NCBI GenBank assembly: GCA_022828135.1
Contig: JAJEJB010000027.1
Span: forward strand, 45,174-109,173
Reading direction: 5' to 3'
From: Acidimicrobiia bacterium
Lineage (GTDB): Bacteria; Actinomycetota; Acidimicrobiia; Acidimicrobiales; Aldehydirespiratoraceae
Length of the DNA: 64,000 nucleotides
The notes beneath the pieces were generated by a model. That model searched no databases. It was given only the letters and a program-made list of their open reading frames with translations, and was not told the DNA's origin. A program made the position numbers and the translations under genes. Positions 8,219-16,195 of this stretch are shown piece after piece (position 1 is the stretch's first letter; every line of letters starts with the position of its first letter).

Positions 8219-9559
8219 ATGAGCGGCGATCCGCCAACAGAGGGCGGGCCCGATGATCCTTTCGAGGGCCTGGAAGGCATAGAGGGTCTGGAGGACCTGG
8301 CGGGTCTGGAGGGCTTGGAGGACCTGGAGGGACTCGGCGACCTGGACGAGACCGGCGAGACGGATGAGCCCGGCGGCTTCGGCGGGCTGGGCGACTTCGG
8401 CGGGCTGGGGAACATCCCCCTGATCGGGGACCTGATGCGGACGCTGCAGTCGGCCGCGCCCGGGGCCAACCAGGCCCGCGAGGTGGGCCGGGCCATCGCC
8501 TGCGGCGGGGTGTCGGAGCCCAACATCGACCCGTCCCAGCGCATCTCCATCGAACAGCTCGTGCGGGTGGCCGAGCTGCGGGTGGCCGATGCCACCGGCC
8601 TGCAGCCGTCCCCGGGAGCGGCGCTGCGGGTGGAGGTGGTGAACCGCGCCGGCTGGTCGGACCGCACCGTCAGCGACTACGAGGACCTGTTCGGTGCGCT
8701 CAACACGTCGATCTCGGCCAGCCTGGAGCCGGATCTCGACGACACGCCCGACGACCCGATGGCGGCCATGCTGGCCGGCATCACCAAGATGATCGGCCCC
8801 ACCATGATGGCCCTCACCACCGGCGCCATGGTGGGCCGCCTCGCGCAGCTTGCCCTCGGCGGCTACGTGCTGCCGGTGCCCCGCCCCGCCGGCAAGCCGA
8901 TGCTGATCGCCCTGCCCAACGTCGACGAGTTCAGCCAGGAGTGGTCGCTCGACGCCGACGACGTCCGCCTGTGGGTGTGCGTTCACGAAGCCGTCTACTG
9001 CGCGGTGTTCGGGGTGGATCATGTGCGCGACGCGGTCAGCGACCTGCTGCTGCGCCATGCGGCCGCGTTCGAGAGCAACCCCCGCCGCATCGAGGAGCTG
9101 CTGGGCGACTTCGACCCCAGCACCATGGGCCCCGAGGCATTCGCACGGCTCCAGTCGGAGCTGGGCAGCCCCGACGCCCTCCTGGGCGCGGTGCGGTCTC
9201 CGGCCCAGGAAGCGCTCCTGCCGCGGATGACCGCTCTGGTGGCGGCCATCACCGGCTACGTCGATTTCACCATGGACCGCATCGGCGCCGACCTGATCGG
9301 CTCGTACGACCGCCTGTCGGAGGCGTTGCGACGCCATCGTGTGGAGGCCAGCGCATCCGACCGGTTCGTGGAGCGGCTCCTCGGCCTGGAGCTCGACCAG
9401 ACCCAGTACGAGCGGGGGGCGGCCTTCGCCGCGGGGGTGGTGGAGCGGGCCGGAACCGACGGGCTGCGACGGCTCTTCACCCACCCGGACAACCTGCCCA
9501 CCCCGGCTGAGGTCGACGCGGCCGGCCTGTGGCTGGCCCGGATAGACCTGCCCCGCTGA
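8219..9559 (+). CDS. Zincin_2 (DUF2342)-family protein with degenerate HExxH motif
   Basis: A 446-residue protein from the ATG at 8219. It opens with an acidic Gly/Leu repeat segment (EGLEGIEGLEDLAGLEGL and similar, about residues 12-60), then a helical domain, and a zincin-like region with DDVRLWVCVHEAVYCAVF. This layout matches the actinobacterial Zincin_2/DUF2342 family of putative zinc metallopeptidases, sometimes annotated as F420-biosynthesis associated. The usual HExxH is changed here: His256 and Glu257 remain but the second His position is Tyr260, so zinc binding and peptidase activity are doubtful. The far upstream in-frame ATG at 8099 would run through the inverted repeat and is rejected. 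It is divergent from the epimerase and convergent with an MFS gene. Confidence 0.7.
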   Translation: MSGDPPTEGGPDDPFEGLEGIEGLEDLAGLEGLEDLEGLGDLDETGETDEPGGFGGLGDFGGLGNIPLIGDLMRTLQSAAPGANQAREVGRAIACGGVSEPNIDPSQRISIEQLVRVAELRVADATGLQPSPGAALRVEVVNRAGWSDRTVSDYEDLFGALNTSISASLEPDLDDTPDDPMAAMLAGITKMIGPTMMALTTGAMVGRLAQLALGGYVLPVPRPAGKPMLIALPNVDEFSQEWSLDADDVRLWVCVHEAVYCAVFGVDHVRDAVSDLLLRHAAAFESNPRRIEELLGDFDPSTMGPEAFARLQSELGSPDALLGAVRSPAQEALLPRMTALVAAITGYVDFTMDRIGADLIGSYDRLSEALRRHRVEASASDRFVERLLGLELDQTQYERGAAFAAGVVERAGTDGLRRLFTHPDNLPTPAEVDAAGLWLARIDLPR

Positions 9560-9610
9560 TCACTCCTAGGCCAGTCCTCCCGGCCGGCGGGTCCTGTCGC
9601 AGGCGCCACC

Positions 9611-9627
9611 CCCCGGCCTCGCCGGGG
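9611..9627. terminator. Candidate bidirectional terminator hairpin
   Basis: Perfect hairpin CCCCGG-CCTCG-CCGGGG in the 83-bp gap between the convergent Zincin_2 and MFS genes. There is no clear T-run, as is usual in high-GC actinobacteria, so intrinsic termination is plausible but not certain. Confidence 0.4.
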
Positions 9628-9642
9628 ACCGTGCTCTTGGCG

Positions 9643-10932
9643 CTAGCTAGTGGCCGGGGGGCGGCGGCTCAGTACGAAGAAGATCAGCGCGGCACCGACC
9701 ACCAGTGCCACCATGCCGGAACCCAGCCGGGCCGGAATGGGCAGGACGACGGGGACGAAGGCGCCGACCACCCAGGCGATCTGGAAGCGGGCCTCGAAAC
9801 GGGAGAACGACCGTCCGTGGTTGGCGTCGGGGGCGTCGCGCTGCACCAGCGAGTCGAAGGCCAGCTTGCCCACCGCGGCTGAGATGGCCACACCGCCCGA
9901 CAGCAGCACCATCCCCATCAGCCCGCCGGTCATGGCGGCCAGCAACGCCGTGGACAGGGCCACGGCCAGCGATCCGAGCAGGATCAGCTCCTCCACCAGA
10001 CGGCGTCTCAGGATGGGAGCGATCTGCACTCCCGTGAAGGCGGCCAGTCCGGCCGCGGCCACCACCACCGCGTAGTGCCAGAACGGAGCGCCCGGATCGC
10101 CGACGATGTCGACGCCGCGCTCGGAGGCCACCGCCCCGCCCAGCGCCGCGCCCCGCGCGCTCACGTCCAGTCCCTCCTCGCCGCCGCGCAGCGCGAAGGC
10201 CAGCATGAAGGTGACGAACCCGACCGCGCCCCGCATCACCGCCATGGCCGACGCCGACAGCAGGATGGCCGACGCCCGCAGAGCAGAGCGCTCGGTCGAG
10301 GTCGGTCCGGTCCGGGCCACCGGTATGCGGGGCAGCTGGAGCGTGATCGCGGTCGCCGCCAGATAGCCGATGGTCGCGGCCGCGGCGGCCAGGGCCGGGC
10401 TTCCCAGGAAGGCCAGCGCCGCGCCGAGGCCCGCTCCCACCAGGCTCATCACCGCGCTGATGAGGGCCAGGCGGCTGTTGGCCTGCACCAGGTTGGATTC
10501 CTTGGGCACGTAGCGGGGCACCACTGCGCTCTTGGCCACCGCATAGGACTTCTGCAGCACCAGCAGCGCGAACGCCTCGGGGAACAGCCACAGGGTGTCG
10601 AGGTGGCGGATCAGGAGCAGGGCCACCACCAGCCGGCCCAGATTGGTGACGAGGATCATGGCCCGGCGCCCGCCCGGCATGCGGTCGATGACGGGGCCGA
10701 TCAGCGGTGTGACCACCGCGAACGGTGCCATGGTGAGGGCCAGGTACAGGGCGATGCGGTTGCGGGCCGCGTCGGGGCTGATCGAGAAGAAGATCGACCC
10801 GGCCAGGGCCACCGCCATCACCGCGTCGGTGGCGGTGGCCGCGGCGTGGACGCGGGCCAGGCGCTGGAACGGGCTGAATACGGGAACGGGCCGGCCCGGC
10901 TCGCCCTGATCGTTCACCCGGTCCTGGCCCAC
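9643..10932 (-). CDS. Major facilitator superfamily transporter
   Basis: A 429-residue polytopic membrane protein with about 10-12 hydrophobic helices. The loop after helix 2 contains GPVIDRMPGGRRAM, the MFS motif A (G-x-x-x-D-R-x-G-R-R type). Other helices include ALYLALTMAPFAVVTPLIG and LVALLLIRHLDTLWLF. The N-terminus up to about residue 30 is hydrophilic and cytoplasmic. Its substrate cannot be told; the early sequence resembles the MFS_3-like group seen in actinobacteria. It starts 4 bp after the ppk1 stop on the same strand, so the two are probably co-transcribed. Confidence 0.75.
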   Translation of the reverse strand: MGQDRVNDQGEPGRPVPVFSPFQRLARVHAAATATDAVMAVALAGSIFFSISPDAARNRIALYLALTMAPFAVVTPLIGPVIDRMPGGRRAMILVTNLGRLVVALLLIRHLDTLWLFPEAFALLVLQKSYAVAKSAVVPRYVPKESNLVQANSRLALISAVMSLVGAGLGAALAFLGSPALAAAAATIGYLAATAITLQLPRIPVARTGPTSTERSALRASAILLSASAMAVMRGAVGFVTFMLAFALRGGEEGLDVSARGAALGGAVASERGVDIVGDPGAPFWHYAVVVAAAGLAAFTGVQIAPILRRRLVEELILLGSLAVALSTALLAAMTGGLMGMVLLSGGVAISAAVGKLAFDSLVQRDAPDANHGRSFSRFEARFQIAWVVGAFVPVVLPIPARLGSGMVALVVGAALIFFVLSRRPPATS

Positions 10933-10936
10933 TCCG

Positions 10937-13021
10937 TCATGGTAGGACGCGTTCTGTTGTACGGGCCCGGTTCAGGGCGAGCTGCTGGAGCCTGACGTGG
11001 GTGTCGGTGTCGGCGCCGCGGTCGTGGCGCGTCCAGACGCCTTCGGAGTCGAGCGTCCAGGCCAGGTGCTCGTCGGACAGGCTCACCTCGGCCACCTCGA
11101 CCACCCGGGCCGCCAGCCGCGGATCGTCCACCCGCACGAGAGCCTCCACCCTCCGGTCGAGGTTGCGGCTCAGCAGGTCGGCGGAGCCGATGTAGGTGGC
11201 GGGACGGCCCGGACCGTCGCCGTTGGCGAAATGGTAGATGCGTGAGTGCTCGAGGAACCGGCCCACTATCGAGCGCACCCGTATCGTCTCCGACAGGCCG
11301 GCCACGCCGGGTCGCAGACCGCACAGGCCCCGCACGATCAGGTCGATCTCCACGCCGGCCTGCGACGCCTTGTAGAGCTGGTCGATCATCGGCCCGTCGG
11401 CCAGCGAGTTGAGCTTCATGATGATGCGGCCGCCGGGCACGTGCATCTCCTGCTCGATCAGTTCGGTCAGGCGGGGGCGGAGCTGCTCGGGCGCGGTGAT
11501 CAGGTGCTTGTGATCGACGTTGCGGCCGTAGCCGGTGAGCTGGTTGAACAGGCTGGCGACGTCCGCGCCGACCCCCGGATTGGCGGTCAGCAGGCCGAAG
11601 TCCTCGTAGATGCGGGCGGTGCGGTGGTTGTAGTTGCCGGTGCCGATGTGGCAGTAGCGGCGGATGCCGTCGGGCTCCTCCCGCACGATCATGGCGATCT
11701 TGGCGTGGATCTTGAGGCCGACCAGGCCGTAGGCCACGTGGGCGCCGGCCTGCTCCAGCCGCTTGGCCCAGCTGATGTTCTGGGCCTCGTCGAAGCGGGC
11801 CTTCAACTCCACCAGCACCGCCACCTGCTTGCCCCTCTCGGCTGCGGCCACCAGAGCGTCGATGATGGGGCTGTCGCCGGAGGTGCGGTACAGCGTGAGC
11901 TTGATGGCCAGCACGGCCGGGTCCCTCGCGGCCTGGTGGATGAGCGCGCCCACCGAGCGGCTGAACGACGAGTAGGGATGGTGCACGAGCAGGTCGCCGG
12001 AGCGCAGCACCTTGAAGAAGTCGACCGGGCCGTCGTCGGTCAGCAGCTCCGGCTCGGTGATGCCGCCCCAGTGGGGCCATGTCAGCTCGGGCCGGGGCAG
12101 GTCCGCGATCTTGTTGAGGCCGCTCAGATCGATGGGTCCCCGTACCTGGACCAGGGCGTCTGCGCTCAGATTGAGCTCGCGCAGCAGCAGGTCGAGCACC
12201 TCGTCCGACATCGTGTCGGCCACCTCGAGGCGGACGGCCCACTGGAAGCGGCGCCGGCGGAGCTCCATCTGCACCGCGATCAGCAGGTCGTCGGCGTCCT
12301 CGTCGTTGAGCGTGAGGTCGGCGTTGCGGGTGACCCGGAAGCTGTGGTGCTCCAGCACCTCCATGCCCGGGAAGAGCATGTCCAGATGGGCCGCGATCAC
12401 GTCCTCCAGCGCCACGAACCGGCAGGAGCCCTCGCCGGTCTCCACCCAGCGGTCGAGGGTGTCGGGGACCTTGACCCGGGCGAAGCGCTGCTCCGAGCCG
12501 ACGGGGTCGCGCATCAGGACGGCCAGGCTCAGCGAGAGGTCCGAGATGAACGGGAATGGATGTCCGGGGTCGACGGCCAGCGGGGTGAGCACCGGGAAGA
12601 CCCGCTGCTCGAAGTGGTCGCGGAGGTAGGCGCACTCGGTGGGGCTGATCTCGTCGGGGGTGAGGAGATGTATGCCCTCGGCCTTCAGGGCCGGCCTGAC
12701 CTTCTCGATGAAGAGGCGCTGCTGCTCGGCGCACAGCTCCACCGCGATCCGGCGGACCTCGCGGAGCTGCTCGGCGGGGGTGTGCCCGTCGAGGGTGCGC
12801 TCGGTGAGCTCGGCCGCGACCCGGTCGGCGAGACCGGACACCCGGACCTGGAAGAACTCGTCGAGGTTGGTGGCGAAGATGCTGAGGTATCTGGCCTGCT
12901 CGAGCAGGGGGACGTCACCGTCGTCGGCGAGGGCGAGGACGCGGGCGTTGAAGGCCAGCCACGAGATCTCCCGGCTGAAGTAGTCCGTGAGCGGCTCAGC
13001 CCATCCCCCGACGCGGATCAT
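10937..13021 (-). CDS. ppk1: Polyphosphate kinase 1
   Basis: A 694-residue PPK1, the usual length. The N-terminal domain begins YFSREISWLAFNARVL with the family's NLDEFFQVRVSGL. The phospho-accepting histidine lies in RRYCHIGTGNYNHRTARIY, and the C-terminal domains contain IYHFANGDG, with a second conserved His, and the SADLLSRNLDRRVE block. PPK1 reversibly transfers the gamma phosphate of ATP to polyphosphate, serving phosphate and energy storage and stress adaptation. The MFS gene follows 4 bp downstream. No exopolyphosphatase or pho regulator is visible next to it. The ATG at 13021 fits the family N-terminus. Confidence 0.95.
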   Translation of the reverse strand: MIRVGGWAEPLTDYFSREISWLAFNARVLALADDGDVPLLEQARYLSIFATNLDEFFQVRVSGLADRVAAELTERTLDGHTPAEQLREVRRIAVELCAEQQRLFIEKVRPALKAEGIHLLTPDEISPTECAYLRDHFEQRVFPVLTPLAVDPGHPFPFISDLSLSLAVLMRDPVGSEQRFARVKVPDTLDRWVETGEGSCRFVALEDVIAAHLDMLFPGMEVLEHHSFRVTRNADLTLNDEDADDLLIAVQMELRRRRFQWAVRLEVADTMSDEVLDLLLRELNLSADALVQVRGPIDLSGLNKIADLPRPELTWPHWGGITEPELLTDDGPVDFFKVLRSGDLLVHHPYSSFSRSVGALIHQAARDPAVLAIKLTLYRTSGDSPIIDALVAAAERGKQVAVLVELKARFDEAQNISWAKRLEQAGAHVAYGLVGLKIHAKIAMIVREEPDGIRRYCHIGTGNYNHRTARIYEDFGLLTANPGVGADVASLFNQLTGYGRNVDHKHLITAPEQLRPRLTELIEQEMHVPGGRIIMKLNSLADGPMIDQLYKASQAGVEIDLIVRGLCGLRPGVAGLSETIRVRSIVGRFLEHSRIYHFANGDGPGRPATYIGSADLLSRNLDRRVEALVRVDDPRLAARVVEVAEVSLSDEHLAWTLDSEGVWTRHDRGADTDTHVRLQQLALNRARTTERVLP

Positions 13022-13055
13022 TGTCCTGGGGGCACTCTCGCTCTCCGGCCGGCTG

Positions 13056-13361
13056 TTAGACCCGCTCCCGGCCGGAATACTCGTCTTCTTCCTCCGGATA
13101 GCCGAGGTCCCAGTTCACGATGATCCGCTCACGCTCAGCGTCGCGATTGACCCGTTCGCGGTTGCGGCGGAACTGTGGGTCGTGGGGTGGCAGCAGCAGC
13201 AGGCGGGCGTGGACGCGGTCCCGGAAGGAGGTCATGAAGTCGGCGTCGCCGTAGACGGCGCGGATCTCCCAGTGGGGCGCGACGGGCCCTAGATAGATGA
13301 TGGTGGCTTGGCCGACCGGCGGTTCGTCCACCGCCTCGATGTCGGCGCCCGCGAGCGTCAT
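13056..13361 (-). CDS. Conserved hypothetical protein, 101 residues
   Basis: A small soluble, charged protein. It has a beta-rich start (ATIIYLGPVAPHWEIRAVYG) and a basic/acidic C-terminal half (FRRNRERVNRDAERERIIVN, then PEEEDEYSG). There is no signal peptide, membrane segment or known motif. It lies between tatA and ppk1 on the same strand, 25 and 34 bp from them, and its codon use is like its neighbours, so it is probably a real gene. I do not recognise a function. Confidence 0.6.
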   Translation of the reverse strand: MTLAGADIEAVDEPPVGQATIIYLGPVAPHWEIRAVYGDADFMTSFRDRVHARLLLLPPHDPQFRRNRERVNRDAERERIIVNWDLGYPEEEDEYSGRERV

Positions 13362-13386
13362 TGGTGTCCGCCTCGCCGCGGGGCTC

Positions 13387-13614
13387 TCAGGAGGAGCCGT
13401 TCTTGCCCGAAGCGCCGCCGCCCGAGTTGTCGCCGCCGGTCGCCTGGCTGCCGCCGGAGGCGTCGGCCTCCTTGGCGCTCTCGGTCAGGCCGTCCTTGAA
13501 CTCGCGCTGCGCCTGGCCCAGCGAGCGGGCGAGCTTCGGGAGCTTCGCCCCGCCGAACACCAGCAGGACGAGCACCAGGATGATGAGGAGTTCAGGTGCA
13601 CCGATGTTTGGCAT
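13387..13614 (-). CDS. tatA: Sec-independent translocase protein TatA
   Basis: A 75-residue TatA. A short N-terminus (MPNIGAPE) leads to the single membrane helix (LLIILVLVLLVFGG), the hinge and amphipathic helix (GAKLPKLARSLGQAQREFKD) and a hydrophilic Ser/Gly-rich tail. The FGGAKLPKLA motif is diagnostic. TatA oligomerises to form the pore that exports folded, twin-arginine proteins with TatC; tatC is not in the window. A plausible client is encoded here: the Tat-type lipoprotein at 56373-58064 with an SRRKF motif. Confidence 0.9.
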   Translation of the reverse strand: MPNIGAPELLIILVLVLLVFGGAKLPKLARSLGQAQREFKDGLTESAKEADASGGSQATGGDNSGGGASGKNGSS

Positions 13615-13683
13615 CGCTACGAAGCATACCGTGCTCTGTCCACAGCCGCATCCGGTCTGTGGAAGGAGATAGTGGTGTTGTTG

Positions 13684-13959
13684 TCAGGCGCTGGCGACGG
13701 CGCGGCGCTGGAGGGCGCGGGCTCTGCGGATACGGCGACGCTCACGCTCGCTCATGCCACCCCAGATGCCGAACTTCTCGCCGTTGTTCAGCGCGAACTC
13801 CAGGCACGCCTCTCGCACTACGCAGCCCCGGCACACTTCCTTGGCCTCGCGCGTGGATGCGCCCCGCTCGGGAAAGAAGAGGTCGGGGTGCACTCCGAGG
13901 CAGTTGGCCTCGCGCTGCCAGGACATGTCCTCAGCCGGAAAGATGCCGTGTAGCTCCAT
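13684..13959 (-). CDS. WhiB-family iron-sulfur transcription regulator
   Basis: A 91-residue WhiB-like protein. Four cysteines (C20, C43, C46, C52) in the C-x22-C-x2-C-x5-C spacing bind a [4Fe-4S] cluster. The turn motif GIWGG follows at about 64-68, and the C-terminus is a basic DNA-contacting stretch (SERERRRIRRARALQRR). WhiB proteins are restricted to actinobacteria and their phages and act with the primary sigma factor in development and redox responses. A perfect 16-bp palindrome lies 71 bp upstream of the start codon. The family is certain; the subclass (WhiB1/2-like) is uncertain. Confidence 0.95.
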   Translation of the reverse strand: MELHGIFPAEDMSWQREANCLGVHPDLFFPERGASTREAKEVCRGCVVREACLEFALNNGEKFGIWGGMSERERRRIRRARALQRRAVASA

Positions 13960-14029
13960 TCGGTGTTCCTCCTGATGACCATCCGGGCCCCGGCGGTGGG
14001 ACTAGAGCCCGGCCCCGCCCGGGTGCCAC

Positions 14030-14045
14030 TGGTGTAATTACACCA
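14030..14045. promoter_or_regulatory. Perfect 16-bp palindrome upstream of whiB
   Basis: TGGTGTAATTACACCA is fully self-complementary and lies in an unusually AT-rich stretch between the whiB start (13959) and the VWA-gene stop (14114). Position and symmetry fit an operator for a dimeric regulator controlling whiB. The regulator is unknown. Confidence 0.55.
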
Positions 14046-14113
14046 TTGTCATCTGAAATTTGCAAGTCGGAGAGCAAGAAATTTCTGGGCGGCGCGGTCG
14101 GTGGCCGCAGTCG

Positions 14114-16186
14114 CTAGCGGCGGGCGTGGACCAGGCTGCGCTTGTGCTCCACGAAGTCGACCAGCACGTAGTCGCCGAGGTTCTCGTTGGTGGTGAAGAA
14201 GGCCCTGCCGCCGTTCAGCTCGGTGATGCGTTCGACGAAGTTCGTCAGGTACGACGTGGCGTCCAGCATGAAGGTGTTGATCCGGATGCCGTCGCGGGTG
14301 CAGTTGGCCACCTCGGCCAGGGTCAGCTCGACGGTCTCGCGGGTGGGCGGGTAGCTGAAGAAGGGCCGACCCGACGGCGTGATGTGGGCGGTGGGCTCCC
14401 CGTCGGTGATCATGATGATCTGCTTGGTGCCGGTCTGGCGGTTGAGCATGCGGCGGGCGAGCATGAACCCGTGCTGCATGTTGGTGCCGTAGACGTAGTC
14501 CCACGATACCTCGGGCAGCTTCTCGGGACGGAACTCCCGGGCCACCTCGCTGAACGACACCAGCCCCAGATAGTCGCGGGGGTACTGGCTGGAGATCAGC
14601 GAGTGCAGCGCCATGGCCACCTTCTTGGCCGGCAGGAAGTTGTTGCGCATGGGCATCGACAGCGACAGGTCGAGCATCAACACGGTGGCCGAGCGGACCT
14701 GCTGCTCGGTTCGCTCCACCTCGAAGTCGTCGGGATGGAGCTGCACCGGCACGCCGCCGCCGGTGCGGGTGACGGCGTTCCGGATGGTGCGGCCGATGTG
14801 CAGGTTGAACGGGTCGCCGTACTCGTAGGCCTTGGTGTCGGGCTCGCGCTCGTGGCCCTGCCCGGAGCGGCTGATGGCGTGGCGGCCGAACTTGTCGGCG
14901 TCGAGCCGGGCGAACAGGTCCCGCAGGGCGCCCTGGCCGATCTTGCGGATGGCCCGGGGAGTCAGGTCGAAGCGGCCCTCGCGGTTCTCGATCAGGCCGG
15001 CCTCCTCCAGCATGCGGGCCACCTCGGCCATGCGCTCCAGGCTCTCGGCCGCGTCGTCGCCCAGCAGGCGGCGGACGGTCTCGGTGTCGGCCTCGGCGAG
15101 CGCCCCGGGGCTGGCCGAGCCTCGTAGCAGGTTCTCGAGCTGGTCGATGTCGCCCAGCTCGCCCAGCATGTCGGCGGCCTGGCTGAAGTCGAGGGGATCG
15201 ACGCCGCCGAAGTCGTAGCGCCGGTCCCAGCCGAGGTCGGGGAACTCGTTGCGCAGGTGCTGGGCCAGCTCGTTGACCTGCCAGTTGAGGTCCATGTCGG
15301 CCAGCATCTGGTCGGACAGCTGCTGGAGCTGGTCGCGCTGACCGGGCGTCATCGAGTTGAGCAGGGCTTGGGCGGCGGCCATGCGGCGGGCCATCACCTC
15401 CAGCAACTCGTCGAGGGTCTTGGGGTTCTCCGGGAAGAAGTCGCCGTAGCGCTGCATGAACCCCTCGAAGTCGGGTTCCTCCCCCCGGGCCCGCTGGGCC
15501 AGCATGGCGTTGAGCTCGGCCAGCATGTCCTTGAGGCGCTGCATCTCCTCCGATGTCGAGCCGCTGCCGGTGGCGTCGTCGACCGCGCCCGCCATCCGGT
15601 CGAGGAACTGCTGCATGAGCTGCTCCCGGAGGCGCTCGGCCAGCTCGGCGAACTGCCGGCGGGCCTCGTCGCTCTCGAAGTCGTAGTCGTCGAGGGCCTT
15701 GAACTGGCCGGCGAGGTCGGGGGGCATCATGTCGAGCTGGGCGTTCTTGGTGGCCGCGGTCTGCGCGGTGAGGTCGGCCCGGCGCTCGTCGCCCTCGGCC
15801 CGGGCCTGGGCCGCGGCCGCGTCCAGGTCGTCGAGGGCCCGGCGCTCGGTGCGGATCACGTCCCGCAGGTCCTCCGCGATGTCATCGTAGACGCCGCCCA
15901 GGTCGTGCTGCTCGAGCAGCTCGCGGCGTCGCTCCCTGAGCCGCTCGAGCATGTCGCGAAGGCCTTCGAGCCTGCGTCCCGAGCGGTCCTGGAAGCCCTC
16001 GGCCATCAGGCGGCGCAGGGCGCTGGCTAGGTCGCCGTGGTAGAGCAGATCGTCGGCCAGCTCGTCGAAGATGTGGTCGGCGTCGAAGTCGAAGCCGGCC
16101 TGGCTGCCGTCCCAGCGCGAGTACGCGAAGTGGGCCGGCTCGGGCTGCGCCCGCAGACGGAGGCGCCAGCGCTTGCGCAGAGCCAT
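14114..16186 (-). CDS. VWA-domain protein, likely partner of a MoxR ATPase
   Basis: A 690-residue cytoplasmic protein. The first 480 residues are helical and charged (LRERRRELLEQHDLGG, LAERLREQLMQQFLDRM). The C-terminal von Willebrand A domain (about 500-690) carries the MIDAS DxSxS motif in MLDLSLSMPMR and the later MITDGEPTAH. Mg2+-chelatase-like VWA proteins act with MoxR/BchI-type AAA ATPases as chaperone-like remodelling machines. A suitable ATPase is encoded at 20201-21652, separated by the dioxygenase fusion, MaoC and GH1-like genes. The gene ends 10 bp before the start region of the dioxygenase fusion on the same strand. Domain assignment is firm; the substrate is unknown. Confidence 0.8.
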   Translation of the reverse strand: MALRKRWRLRLRAQPEPAHFAYSRWDGSQAGFDFDADHIFDELADDLLYHGDLASALRRLMAEGFQDRSGRRLEGLRDMLERLRERRRELLEQHDLGGVYDDIAEDLRDVIRTERRALDDLDAAAAQARAEGDERRADLTAQTAATKNAQLDMMPPDLAGQFKALDDYDFESDEARRQFAELAERLREQLMQQFLDRMAGAVDDATGSGSTSEEMQRLKDMLAELNAMLAQRARGEEPDFEGFMQRYGDFFPENPKTLDELLEVMARRMAAAQALLNSMTPGQRDQLQQLSDQMLADMDLNWQVNELAQHLRNEFPDLGWDRRYDFGGVDPLDFSQAADMLGELGDIDQLENLLRGSASPGALAEADTETVRRLLGDDAAESLERMAEVARMLEEAGLIENREGRFDLTPRAIRKIGQGALRDLFARLDADKFGRHAISRSGQGHEREPDTKAYEYGDPFNLHIGRTIRNAVTRTGGGVPVQLHPDDFEVERTEQQVRSATVLMLDLSLSMPMRNNFLPAKKVAMALHSLISSQYPRDYLGLVSFSEVAREFRPEKLPEVSWDYVYGTNMQHGFMLARRMLNRQTGTKQIIMITDGEPTAHITPSGRPFFSYPPTRETVELTLAEVANCTRDGIRINTFMLDATSYLTNFVERITELNGGRAFFTTNENLGDYVLVDFVEHKRSLVHARR

Positions 16187-16195
16187 ACCCCGAGG

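Noticed and set aside
8256..8405. Regular short repeats suggestive of a CRISPR or satellite array
   Set aside because: They are in-frame codons for the acidic Gly/Leu/Glu repeat of the Zincin_2 protein; no spacers.
11246..13123. Long plus-strand open frame opposite ppk1
   Set aside because: It is antisense to a complete, highly conserved PPK1 and has the His/Gln/Gly/Asp-rich composition typical of high-GC shadow frames.
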